From Cryphonectria parasitica EP155 (Eukaryota; Ascomycota; Sordariomycetes; Diaporthales; Cryphonectriaceae): a DNA stretch of 64,000 nt. The notes beneath the pieces were generated by a model. The model made no database searches and was not told the origin of the DNA. It saw nothing but the letters and a program-made list of their open reading frames with translations. The stretch's first letter is position 1; each line of letters starts with the position of its first letter. Location: the NCBI RefSeq assembly GCF_011745365.1, contig NW_024468912.1, positions 434,001-498,000 on the forward strand, written 5' to 3'. A program made the position numbers and the translations under genes. Shown here in pieces: positions 55,243 to 64,000 of this stretch.

Positions 55243-57061
55243 ATGCCTCTCAATCTGGCCGCGGTCAAGGTTGGCCCTGTGCGATGTATGTCATGGAGAG
55301 ACTCGTGATTCTCCAACTCTGCTGGCAGCCTTCTGATCTTCATTTTCTTCAGATAACTCGCCATGGACCCAGGTCGCCATCATCGGTTTCGTGACATTCT
55401 GCTCGGTGGGCATGTTCTCCGCTGTCAGCGGTCTGGGCGCTGGGTATGGGCCATTCAATTTCTTCCTCTTGGAGACTGCGGTCATCTATCCATGACTGTG
55501 AATGGGCATAGGCTAACCTTTCTCGTGCCGCATACAGTGGAACACAAGATACAACCCTCTCTGATACCGCAAATGGAGTTCTCTACGGCTGTTTCGCTAT
55601 TGGTGGTTTATTTGCAGGTTCAGTCAACGTAAGTCGTGTTCTCTGCTGCGCGCCGTCGCGATGCCATGATGTTCCTCCCACATCCCCAGCACAGCGGCAG
55701 GCCTTTTTCTACTACTGCTTGTTGTTGCTGACACGCCTTTGGTTGATTCATTACAGAACGTGCTCGGCCCCAGGATGACCCTTTCAATCGGCACCATGGG
55801 TTACTCTCTGTACATTGGCGGCCTCTGGGCGTTCCAGGTCCACGGCACACGCTGGTTCCTCATCCTCGCGGGCGCCATCCTCGGCTTCACGGCAGCATTG
55901 CTGTGGGCAGCCCAGGGAGCCATCATGATGTCCTACCCCATGGAGAAGGACAAGGGACGATCCTTCACTCTCTTCTGGGCCATCTTCCAGCTCGGCACCA
56001 TTGTCGGCGCGTCCATCACGCTGGGCATCGAGGCGCACTCTGAGCTCCCCGGCGTGTCCACCGGCGTCTACCTCGCCTTCATGATCATCATGCTCACCTC
56101 CATCTTCACCTCGTGGCTCCTCCTGCCGCCCCACAGCGTCGTCCGCGGCGACGGCACCGTCGTCGAGCTCGAGGACGCCATCTCCCCGCACCGCGAGATC
56201 CAGGAGCTGTGGGCCCTGTGCAAGGACTGGCGCATGATTGCCCTGTTCCCCATGTTCTTCTCCTCCAACTACTTTTACGCCTACCAGGGCGCCATCGTCA
56301 CTGTCCTCTTCAACGGCCGCACCCGAGCCCTCGTCTCCCTGCTCGAGGGTGTCGGCCAGGTCGTCGGCTCTCTCGTCATCGGCCAGCTCACAGATAACCT
56401 GCCCTTTGGCCGGAGGAAGCGCGCCCTGACCGCCGCCGTCTTTGTCATCCTCTTCAACTGCTTCGTCTGGGCGGCAGGTTTGGGTTTCCAGGTCCAGTTC
56501 AAGCGCGGCGACACCGTGGTCCGCGGCGAGCCGATCCCCTGGGACTGGACTGTGGGTGTTTCTGTCGGTCCCATTATCCTGCTGATGGCGTACTACATGG
56601 CGGATGCGACCTATCAGGGCTTGGCCTACTACACCATGTCGTCTCTGACCAACGAGCCGTTCAAGCTTGCGCGTATGGCGGGTTACTACAAGGGCGTGCA
56701 GAGTGCTGGTGCCGCCGTCTCGTTTGGCATGGATGCTGTCAAGGTGAGTTGCATTTACACGAAACTCGCACCCACACTGAATCTCTGGAGTTACAACATA
56801 GCTGACATATAATCTCTGCAGACTGCATACCTCGGAGAGCATCTCGTGTCGTGGCTCATGCTCCTTGTCTCCCTGCCGCTCTGCTTCTGGGTCCTTTGGG
56901 GCGTTCGCGATACCAACTACGACGTCGAGCACATTACCAAGGTCGAGGATCTTTCGGATGGCGCCATCGAGGGTGTGGCCCTCCCACCTGGTCATGTGGT
57001 TGGTGAGCACCTGCACGAGAATAACACCAAGACCGCTCCTGAGGTCGTGACAGGCGTCTAG
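55243..57061 (+). CDS. UNC-93-like (MFS fold) membrane protein
   Basis: Five exons: 55243-55285, 55353-55443, 55538-55628, 55757-56743 and 56822-57061; every junction keeps phase, giving 483 residues. The N terminus reads SPWTQVAIIGFVTFCSVGMF then GLGAGGTQDTTLSDTANGVL, followed by GCFAIGGLFAGSVNNVLGPR and later GAALLWAAQG-type TM5 (AALLWAAQGAIMMSYP) and FWAIFQLGTIVG, all hallmarks of the UNC-93/DUF895 family. Around 11-12 membrane segments are predicted by eye. The central loop (SVVRGDGTVVELEDAISPHR) is cytosolic. UNC-93 in animals regulates a potassium channel and trafficking; in fungi the function is unknown. The first ATG in frame with the first exon is used. The tail is Asn/Thr/Glu-rich. 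Confidence 0.9.
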
Positions 57062-58103
57062 AGGTCTTGAGTGGTCGGTTGAGAAGGATGAAAGCGTGCG
57101 TGTGTAATTAGCCCTAATGATAGAGTTCTGTATGGGAGACTCAAGGCGCCAGGTTGGTGGGAAGAGAATATTTTTTGATACCTGTAGAGGAGGACGCTAG
57201 ACTTGACAGTGCGAGGCGGCTGCTCTAGTTGAGACTTGCTTAGAAATTGATTGAACGAGACTCTCCAAACTCCTAAAGCCAACCATTAGTGATGGGGCTC
57301 GCATGGTGTGAAGAAACCGAAATCTGATGCGATTTGTTTGGGGTTAAAAGCAGCAATGCAAGTGTTGCTCAGACCTTAAGACCTTCGGTTCAGACGATTA
57401 AATTGGTGGTAAATTCAGGGTCTAATAGTGTCACTTTACCATGGTTCAGATGCAGGATTCCAGTGGCTATGTCTGCTCAAGAGGTATCGTAGAACAGAGG
57501 ACCACAGCAATGATAATGAAGCAATAAGAAATATGTTCATGAAATGATGGATGTGAGAGAACATGGTACAAGGTTAAATTTGTAGTCTCTCTCCAGTAAT
57601 TTGTATACAATACAAGATCAGACTACACGGTTTCGACAATAATCATAAGCCCTAAAAATAAAATGGTGCACCGTCCGTCGGCTTCTTCGGCACATTTACC
57701 TCTCCGCTCTTGATCTCGCGGGGAATAATGTTTCACTTGTCGACCGTTACACCTACTCGTACGGGACCAGCCTTATCTAGTGTACCGCCACTTGTGCATA
57801 AGCCCGTAGATCATGGCGCTATGAGGGCAAACAATGTGGGAGGAGAACCAAAAACAGAGTAACCTAAAGCGACGCTATGGGCGTTCAATGACACAATGCC
57901 GGCCAATCGAAGATGGTCAACTTATCGTCGTCCGAAGCAGTCTTTTTTTCTCCTTTTGAAGAGGAGAGTGTGGTTTGATTTATTATATCATCGTACCAGA
58001 CAACCATCGACAATACTGTCCCTCGAGGAGACGACCCAGTGCTGGCTGGCTGTTTTCAGGAATGCCTCAGCTTGCGCTGTAATTATATTGTCCTTTCGCA
58101 AAC
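57062..58103. other. Intergenic, about 1 kb
   Basis: 3' flank of the UNC-93-like gene and promoter of the small DUF3602-like gene. No coding signal I can support. Confidence 0.5.
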
Positions 58104-58447
58104 ATGAAGTTTCATCCCGCACAAGGAGAACGGCGAAGGTCTTTTGGTATTGGCGGAGCTGGAAACATACGTGAGAATCCATGCATCCCTGTTATGGGCG
58201 TCGACTGCGCTGGGTGCGGTCATACGGAGTTATGCATTCTAATGATTTGTGTCTCCATTCAGGCACAGAGGCTGAGGCAAGAATCTCGTATCCACTGCCA
58301 TCAGAGCAGGGTGGGCAACGTCGAAGCAGCATGTGGAGCTCAATATCAGCCTCAAGCTCTCCACGCAAACCGAGCATCTGGGGAGACATGAAGGGTCTGT
58401 TCAAGAGCAAGTCGAACGAATCCAGTCAATCCAAACCTGAGTCATAA
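58104..58447 (+). CDS. Small DUF3602-like protein (83 aa)
   Basis: Exon 1 is 58104-58170 and exon 2 is 58263-58447, phase 1. The first exon encodes ERRRSFGIGGAGNI, close to the RRxSxGRGGAGNI core that defines the DUF3602 family of small fungal proteins; the first Gly-Arg position is Gly-Ile here, a mild deviation. The rest is Ser-rich and basic (RRSSMWSSISASSSPRK) and ends in GLFKSKSNESSQSKPES, a composition typical of disordered, phosphorylated proteins. There is no targeting signal. Function unknown for the family. Being short and split by an intron, it is easily missed by automated prediction. Confidence 0.72.
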
Positions 58448-59130
58448 GAGATCAATCACACCGAAAGAAAGCAGGAGGCGGGGATGAATCAATTTTGATG
58501 ATTTCTCAAGCAGTGTTCAAGTGGCATTGATTATTGGAAGTGCATCACCAACCACCAGCACCAGGCTCATCCGAAATTATGGTAATCATCATCACAACCC
58601 ATGATCGGGGAGATACATGTTGATTCAATGTTTCGTGCTTTGTGAGCTGTCATTGATGAACAATTAGCAAGCATCAGCAAGTTATGCCCAGGCAATAGAA
58701 ATGGCTTTGCGGATCAAAACATGTATTTGAACACAAACAAAGATTGTCCAATAACACTCATGGCTGTCTCGAACTTGTGATGCTGTTCACAACCAAAAGG
58801 CAAGCGTGACAGAGTGAGAAAGCAAGTGAAAGGCAGTGACCCAGTTGATGACTAATTTTGATAGCAAAACGACACCCAACCATTCACGACCACCTTTCCA
58901 GTGCAAACCCTTCACGGTATCAAACCATCTCCATCTTTCTCCTACTTAATCGACCCAGCTTCAAGCCTTGCTAGTCTAGTAGACGCAACCACTATCATCT
59001 ACCCCCACACAACAAGCACTCTGTTCCTGACCACCACCTACCACATACCTCTTTGTCCTGCCAGTCTGCCATTAGGAACAGTGCCCAGAACCCCGTCCAC
59101 CAACTTTGATGATAATAACTACCGGCCACG
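58448..59130. other. Intergenic, about 680 bp
   Basis: Between two plus-strand genes. A pyrimidine-rich, CA-rich stretch occupies the last 200 bp before the next start. No gene seen. Confidence 0.5.
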
Positions 59131-60219
59131 ATGTCATACATACCTCCTGCCCTCCGCGAGAAGCAGCAGCAGCAGCAGCAGTCTGCTACTAGCGAACACG
59201 CTGCCCTACCTACTAATAAGAAGGCCTCAGACCAGACAGTTCGCATTACGCCCCTCGAGGAGCAACTCTACCGCCACACAGATGTTCATCAGTACTACGC
59301 AGCCAAATATCAACCGTCTGAGAGCCCTGACGGAGACACATCTGCTTTGCCCAGCCAGCCCACGTCTCACGCAACACTCAACGCGTCATCCACCGAGCCT
59401 GACAAACTCAAGTATGTCATGCTATTCAAGAACGCAAACCCTCGATGGCAGAGCGATGGCATTATCTTCGTCAAATCCAACATCTCTCTACTCCCTGGAG
59501 GCGCTCAGTTCGAGAACGAAACGAGCCCCACCGCGAAGTCTACGACGGCCAACGATGAGGCAGGGAAGGAGATTGGCCAAGGTGAAGCAGCGGTGACACG
59601 GACGGGCACAAACGAGGGAGAGTCTGAGGAAAAGCACAAGAACATCCAGTCGACAGATACTGTCTGCGAGAAGGCGACTCCCGAGAACGAGACAAAGACT
59701 GGTGATGAAGAGTCAACCGAGAACAAATCAAGAATCAAGGTCGATAACTGCGAGCTGCAGCGATCGGACGATACGGACCACCCCACTGCCAATGAGCAGC
59801 CCGAGCCCACGCCCAGTCAACCCTCAAGCTACAGCCCAAATCTATCCTCCTACAACCTCTGCCCCATCGCCATATTCGAAGAGACCAACTTACACAGGGG
59901 CCGTTTCCGCTTCATAGGCTACCACAAGATCACGCGTCTACAGTTCCTCGCGCCCTACAGTCAAGAGACCTACCGAATGCTGGAGCAGAAGTTCAGCACT
60001 GTCGACCGGCACGGGCGTGTCAAGCTTCAGAAACGGGCCCCAGCTGCGTGGGAGATGAGCATGAGCTACCGATGGGCGGTCGTGAAGTTTGAGATGGATG
60101 AGGTAGCCAATACTCAGTTGACTCCGCCTGATATCAACGTTCAGGGTGTGCAAGATGCTGAGAAGGTTCCTCGGAAGAGCGTCAACGAGCTGCTAAAGGA
60201 GATGAGACTGGAGGGCTGA
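59131..60219 (+). CDS. Conserved-looking fungal protein with MSYIPPALR start, function unknown
   Basis: Single exon, 362 residues. Starts MSYIPPALREKQQQQQQ, with the Gln run coded by a CAG microsatellite (59163-59181). Two structured blocks flank a long disordered middle: KLKYVMLFKNANPRWQSDGI with FVKSNISLLPGG near residues 92-125, and FEETNLHRGRFRFIGYHKI with RLQFLAPYSQETYRMLEQKF and SYRWAVVKFEMDE near 247-325. The middle (130-235) is rich in Glu, Thr, Ser and Lys, with low sequence complexity. No signal peptide, membrane segment or named catalytic motif. A YIPPALR-type N terminus is also found in fungal nuclear proteins. I do not recognise the family and assign no function. Confidence 0.8.
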   Translation: MSYIPPALREKQQQQQQSATSEHAALPTNKKASDQTVRITPLEEQLYRHTDVHQYYAAKYQPSESPDGDTSALPSQPTSHATLNASSTEPDKLKYVMLFKNANPRWQSDGIIFVKSNISLLPGGAQFENETSPTAKSTTANDEAGKEIGQGEAAVTRTGTNEGESEEKHKNIQSTDTVCEKATPENETKTGDEESTENKSRIKVDNCELQRSDDTDHPTANEQPEPTPSQPSSYSPNLSSYNLCPIAIFEETNLHRGRFRFIGYHKITRLQFLAPYSQETYRMLEQKFSTVDRHGRVKLQKRAPAAWEMSMSYRWAVVKFEMDEVANTQLTPPDINVQGVQDAEKVPRKSVNELLKEMRLEG

Positions 60220-60419
60220 TCCGCCGTTACACTAGGGCAGAAGATACCGTACAAGAAAGTGGTTGGCAGTGATAAAGATAAACAGATTGGGATCAGTGGC
60301 TGATGGTTTATTCGATGGATTACAAAGCCTTGGTTTTGCTACGCAGATACAGCCCACTTGAACCAGAAATGAGCCAATAAGAAACCCCCTCAGATACATA
60401 TACTTCTTGATACAAGCTA

Positions 60420-62594
60420 TTAAGTACCAGCTGGCTCGATCTTGATGGGACCAACTGACAATGACCCAGCTGTGACTACGAGACCCAAGCCCCCTCCACG
60501 GAACTGGTCATCCTCAGCAGTCAGCTCGACTCCAGTTCCACCAACAGACCCCACGATCTGCGACCCAATTGCCCGTACGGTGACCTCATACTTCTCATCC
60601 AGTCCCCACGATAGGTCTGCCGAAGCTAGTTCAATCCTCTTGTCGTCCAGAGCTTTCACCAGAGAAACCTTGGTGCCATTGCCAGAGAACACCAAAGCAT
60701 AGTATCTGTTGAGGCCCCTGACGCGGACGGCGACTCCAGCGGACTGTCCGAGTTTAACAGTAAAATCAGAAACAGTAACATGGTAGTCTGTCCAATCACG
60801 CGTACCATGGACAAGTATCCCCTCTCCACGGTTCTGCACGATGCAAAAGAGAGAACCCATCCAGGGGTGCACGTTGTCCACTGCTCGGACCCATGCCTTC
60901 AGCCAGAACTGGCCAGGACGTCCACCGATCGATGGTTTTTTCAAGACCATGTTTGGAATGCCTGTCCAACCAAGGTTGTCCAGGACCACCTTGCCCGTAA
61001 AGCTGTCATCCCTCGTGCGCACGATAATACCAACTGCCTGGATTGGCTGGCTGTCGAAGTCATCCGGGAGAGTCCATTCCAGGGTTTTTTCCTCGCCAGG
61101 CGCAAGACTGATGGGCTCGCCATCCGTAGTCCTGAGTTCATCCTGTGGTCCGTAGGCTTTGATACGGAGGGACACACTAGCTGCTGAGGAACCGTTGCTG
61201 GGTAGGCGGACTTTTGCTTTCAGAGTCTGCCCAGGATAGACAAGAGGCGATGCCATCAGAGGATATAGAGGCATCTTCAACACGTCCTTGCCCATGAAGG
61301 TGTCCGTCAGGGCTTCAATGGGGTCATGCGACTGTTTCAGGTCGGAGCAGCTTATGACAAGACCGTTATCCCCATTCTCGTCAAACTCTTGAGTAACAGG
61401 GATCGAGCCACTGCCCCTGAAACCTTGAACACTGCCAGGAAGGCTGAAGTGGAACTGTGCCCCATTCTTAGCTGGTGGTAGAGGCGCTTCACCGGCAATC
61501 CGTCGGCCAAGGCTCGCAACTTCAATGGCAATACTGGCCGCATTAGCGATGGAAAAACCTCCATCTGCGCTGGATATCAAGGCTCTGTCGGCAACAGGGC
61601 CTCTCCAATCCGTGCTACCTTTGAACGCATCCATACCATGCATCAAGGCAGCGAGACAACCCACATTGCCCGAATTGCAGTCCGTATCCCAGCCACAAGT
61701 GTTGATGATGTGCATTGCCTTTGTGAAATCGTGGCCGCCGTAAAGCAGTGCCAAGATCATAATGCCGTGGTTCGGCATGACATGGCACACACCGCAGTGC
61801 TTGTCATACCCATACTTGTCCTCGATCCTCTGCCTCGTTGCCAGCCAGCTGCTACCCTCCTCAGCATGCCAACCACGGACATCTGCCACCAGCCCAGCAA
61901 TCGCCGAGTCACTCGGTATAAATGCAAGTCCTGTATCAAGCAGATGGTCGACATCCTTGGAAACAAAAGCCTCCGCCTCCATCGCAGCCCAGAGAACCGC
62001 GGCATGGACCGACTCGCCGTCGTGGCTGACACTGCCCGCCTCCCTGGCCAGACGAGCAGCCAGCTTCGGGTTCCCAGGAGCAACCATCGCCCACCCATCG
62101 ATAAAGATCTGCGCCCCGATCTGCTCGGCCACCGTGCGGCCGTTGGTGGCGATGGCGCCGCTCCGGGGGCCGGGGATGCCGTTCTTCAGGTTCAGATACG
62201 CTGTGTGCTCCGTCGAGACACCCTTTCCGCCCCACCAGAGGATCGTCTGTCCCTCGATGATCTGGTTGAGCCACGTCTTCCCGATCTGCTCGCTCGTGAT
62301 TTCGGCGTCGAAGCCGTGTTCCTCCAGTGCGCGGACAAAGGTGAAGGTCCCTGAGACGTCGTCGTCTGTGACCACCAGCGGCAGGCCGTGGTCCCGGGCG
62401 GAGCCGAGGGCCGGGTTGAAGGGGGACGCTGGCACGTTGGGGTGGTCGTGCACGTAGAAGCGGATCTCTCCAAGCGTCTCCATGATCTTTTGGTGCGTCC
62501 ATCCTTCGAAGGGGCGGCCTAGATAGACGCCAATGAGTTTTCCCAGGACGCCGGCGTAGACGCGTTCGAGATAGTCATCTGGGAGTGGAGCCAT
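60420..62594 (-). CDS. ADP-ribosylglycohydrolase-family protein with C-terminal beta-sandwich domain
   Basis: Single exon, 724 residues. The first 350 are the ADP-ribosylglycohydrolase fold: GVLGKLIGVYLGRPFEGW at the N terminus, the metal-binding VVTDDDVSGTFTF (Asp77-79), and the second binding segment CGWDTDCNSGNVGCLAALMHG, where classic enzymes have GGDTDT. ADP-ribosylglycohydrolases remove ADP-ribose from proteins or small molecules using two Mg ions. A linker precedes about 240 residues rich in beta strands, with LAPGEEKTLEWTLP, WLKAWVRAVDNVHPW and GGGLGLVVTAGSLSVGPIKIE, resembling laminin-G/jelly-roll sugar-binding modules. No signal peptide, so likely cytosolic. The double-domain form may act on a nucleoside or sugar substrate; that is speculation. 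Confidence 0.9.
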   Translation of the reverse strand: MAPLPDDYLERVYAGVLGKLIGVYLGRPFEGWTHQKIMETLGEIRFYVHDHPNVPASPFNPALGSARDHGLPLVVTDDDVSGTFTFVRALEEHGFDAEITSEQIGKTWLNQIIEGQTILWWGGKGVSTEHTAYLNLKNGIPGPRSGAIATNGRTVAEQIGAQIFIDGWAMVAPGNPKLAARLAREAGSVSHDGESVHAAVLWAAMEAEAFVSKDVDHLLDTGLAFIPSDSAIAGLVADVRGWHAEEGSSWLATRQRIEDKYGYDKHCGVCHVMPNHGIMILALLYGGHDFTKAMHIINTCGWDTDCNSGNVGCLAALMHGMDAFKGSTDWRGPVADRALISSADGGFSIANAASIAIEVASLGRRIAGEAPLPPAKNGAQFHFSLPGSVQGFRGSGSIPVTQEFDENGDNGLVISCSDLKQSHDPIEALTDTFMGKDVLKMPLYPLMASPLVYPGQTLKAKVRLPSNGSSAASVSLRIKAYGPQDELRTTDGEPISLAPGEEKTLEWTLPDDFDSQPIQAVGIIVRTRDDSFTGKVVLDNLGWTGIPNMVLKKPSIGGRPGQFWLKAWVRAVDNVHPWMGSLFCIVQNRGEGILVHGTRDWTDYHVTVSDFTVKLGQSAGVAVRVRGLNRYYALVFSGNGTKVSLVKALDDKRIELASADLSWGLDEKYEVTVRAIGSQIVGSVGGTGVELTAEDDQFRGGGLGLVVTAGSLSVGPIKIEPAGT

Positions 62595-63199
62595 GGGAAC
62601 ACAAGATGAGGCCTGTGGAAGCCTGGGTAGAAGAGGCAGAAGTATGTAGGCTTAGACTTTTCTAGAAGCAAGAAAAGCGTTACATGGGTTGATGGCTGTT
62701 TCTTAAAGTCATCCCCGCCGCAACAGTAGCCCAAAGATGGCAAAGTTCAAGTATGCGGGGTGACGGGCTTGACGTCGGCTTTAACTACGGTTTGTAGGCC
62801 GACTTGGTGAGCATTCAATCGAATGATCGCCGATTACAAGCGTTTCTACATGTCTAACGATTCACCCGCGTGTTTGTAATTAGAAATACCGTAGAGCCTC
62901 CGCAAGCAAGCTTACTCCGGTTGCGGGCGCCATTTGTTACTATAATAGACTGTGGATAGCTGTATCCATTCCTGTTTTTCTTTCCTTATCTTCATACCCT
63001 CCATTTTTTCTGAAGAGGGGCCCCTACTTCGCAAGCCCCCCCTCGCTTCGCTTCGCTCAGCTCTCTCCCCAACCCATCCGCCAGGAAATAGCTGCTATCC
63101 TCAGAAACACAAAGACGCACGTGGACCACCCGGTTTGTTGGGATGCCTATGAAAAGTCGCTTCATCTCAAGTCTGCCACACTAGGCAGACGCATCCAGA
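62595..63199. other. Intergenic, about 600 bp
   Basis: Promoter of the ADP-ribosylglycohydrolase-family gene, then unassigned DNA with a CTTCG-type micro-repeat near 63043-63058. Confidence 0.5.
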
Positions 63200-64000
63200 C
63201 TACTCAGCTCTATAGCTTCACCTGCAACAGAACTAGCATATAGCGCATTAACTGCAGCAATCCGCTCTATTCCATATATCGAATGCCTCAAAATAGAGCT
63301 CTAATAAATGGAAAATACAATTGCTATTATAGCTAATGCAAACTAATCATATATGCAAAACATTTGTGCTATTAATCAGCTACAAAATCTAATATTCTAT
63401 AGTAAAAAATACTAAGTTCTGCTAGGCATGTGTAGATTGAAAATGCATATGCATTACTGCAGATATAAAGAACAAATATATTAAAGAATAGCTTAAGGTT
63501 AGAGATATGGTCAGCGTTATGAATGAACTAGAATGCTTTGAGAAGAATTACCGGTTACTGCAACACCTCCAGCAAGAATCAGCTTCTCATTCAGCGCTGC
63601 AGGAAACTACTGCAAAGATAGTTGCAAATAATATCAACTGTATGAAAATAACTATAATGCTATTAAAAACGATTTTTGTATATATTAAGCATCAGATAGT
63701 AATAACTATGCTAACAAATCTAGCAGGAGAAAATCTTAGATTCTCTAGCAGTATACAAGAATCATCTTCCTTCTAGTCATCCGATCCTTCACAGTACAAT
63801 ACTCGAGCAAGTTGGAAGCGGATATCTAATCTTCAGAGTATAAAGAGTTTGGAAAATATCTTCATAAATATTAGTAATGAATATATAATCACTACAGAAA
63901 AGATAAATATAATACAGAGTCTACTACTAGTAAATCATCATTCAAACATCAACCCTTTCAACTAGATTATTGAATAACATATAATAGAAAAGCCTTAATA
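63200..64000. repeat. AT-rich block, probable RIP-mutated or relic repeat edge
   Basis: The composition changes sharply. I count 28 G+C in the 120 bases at 63301-63420, against roughly half elsewhere. TA dinucleotides are very frequent. A weak 89-codon plus-strand frame at 63507-63776 has no recognisable motif. This matches AT-rich blocks produced by repeat-induced point mutation of transposons in ascomycetes; no parent element can be named from 800 bp. Confidence 0.55.

Noticed and set aside
55784..57016. 410-codon minus-strand open frame
   Set aside because: It is an antisense shadow of the GC-rich UNC-93-like exons, with a low-complexity Asp/Glu/His composition.
63507..63776. 89-codon frame in the AT-rich end
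   Set aside because: Low-complexity, AT-driven composition with no motif; probably chance in a degraded repeat.

Overview
The window is nuclear DNA of a filamentous ascomycete. Genes carry short GT-AG introns (about 50-215 nt), there is no operon logic, and the gene content is typical of Pezizomycotina: a highly reducing polyketide synthase, PTH11-like and DUF7730-type proteins, cysteine-rich secreted proteins and MFS transporters. A plant- or insect-associated Sordariomycete is a plausible guess, but nothing here fixes the species.

Layout. 1-22 kb: the 3' part of an acyl-CoA dehydrogenase, a secreted DUF4185-like propeller protein, an 8-cysteine secreted protein, mitochondrial Mn-superoxide dismutase, the GINS subunit Psf3, a sugar transporter, a second 8-cysteine secreted protein, a secreted Ser/Thr-rich protein, an ankyrin protein, a secreted type-B carboxylesterase and a transaldolase with a probable GC-AG intron. 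24-26 kb: flavohemoglobin. 29.5-40 kb: a 2523-residue highly reducing PKS (KS-AT-DH-degenerate MT-KR-ACP, with no ER and no release domain), followed on the same strand by a DHA1-type MFS exporter; together they look like a minimal secondary-metabolite locus. 40-45 kb: a DUF7730-type protein, a short LCCL-domain membrane protein and a PTH11-like receptor-type protein.

45.2-53.0 kb is the most striking segment: a complete Ty1/copia LTR retrotransposon of 7794 bp. It has LTRs of 167 bp that I read as identical, a 5-bp target duplication (ATAAG), a primer-binding site matching the anticodon region of initiator tRNA-Met, gag, and pol in the -1 frame with recognisable protease, integrase, reverse transcriptase and RNase H motifs. 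Downstream of pol lie a 60-A tract and a three-exon antisense gene encoding a six-cysteine, Zn-cluster-like protein; its reading frame is cut by a TAG but continues open for another 108 codons. The element landed in the 3' end of the PTH11-like gene. The severed last 21 codons and stop are still readable, in frame, on the far side.

53-64 kb: an UNC-93-like membrane protein, a small DUF3602-like protein, an unrecognised conserved-looking protein and a 724-residue ADP-ribosylglycohydrolase-family protein. The last 0.8 kb is strongly AT-rich and looks like the edge of a RIP-type or transposon-relic block. Exon boundaries were inferred by reading splice signals and checking phase; none is supported by transcript data here.
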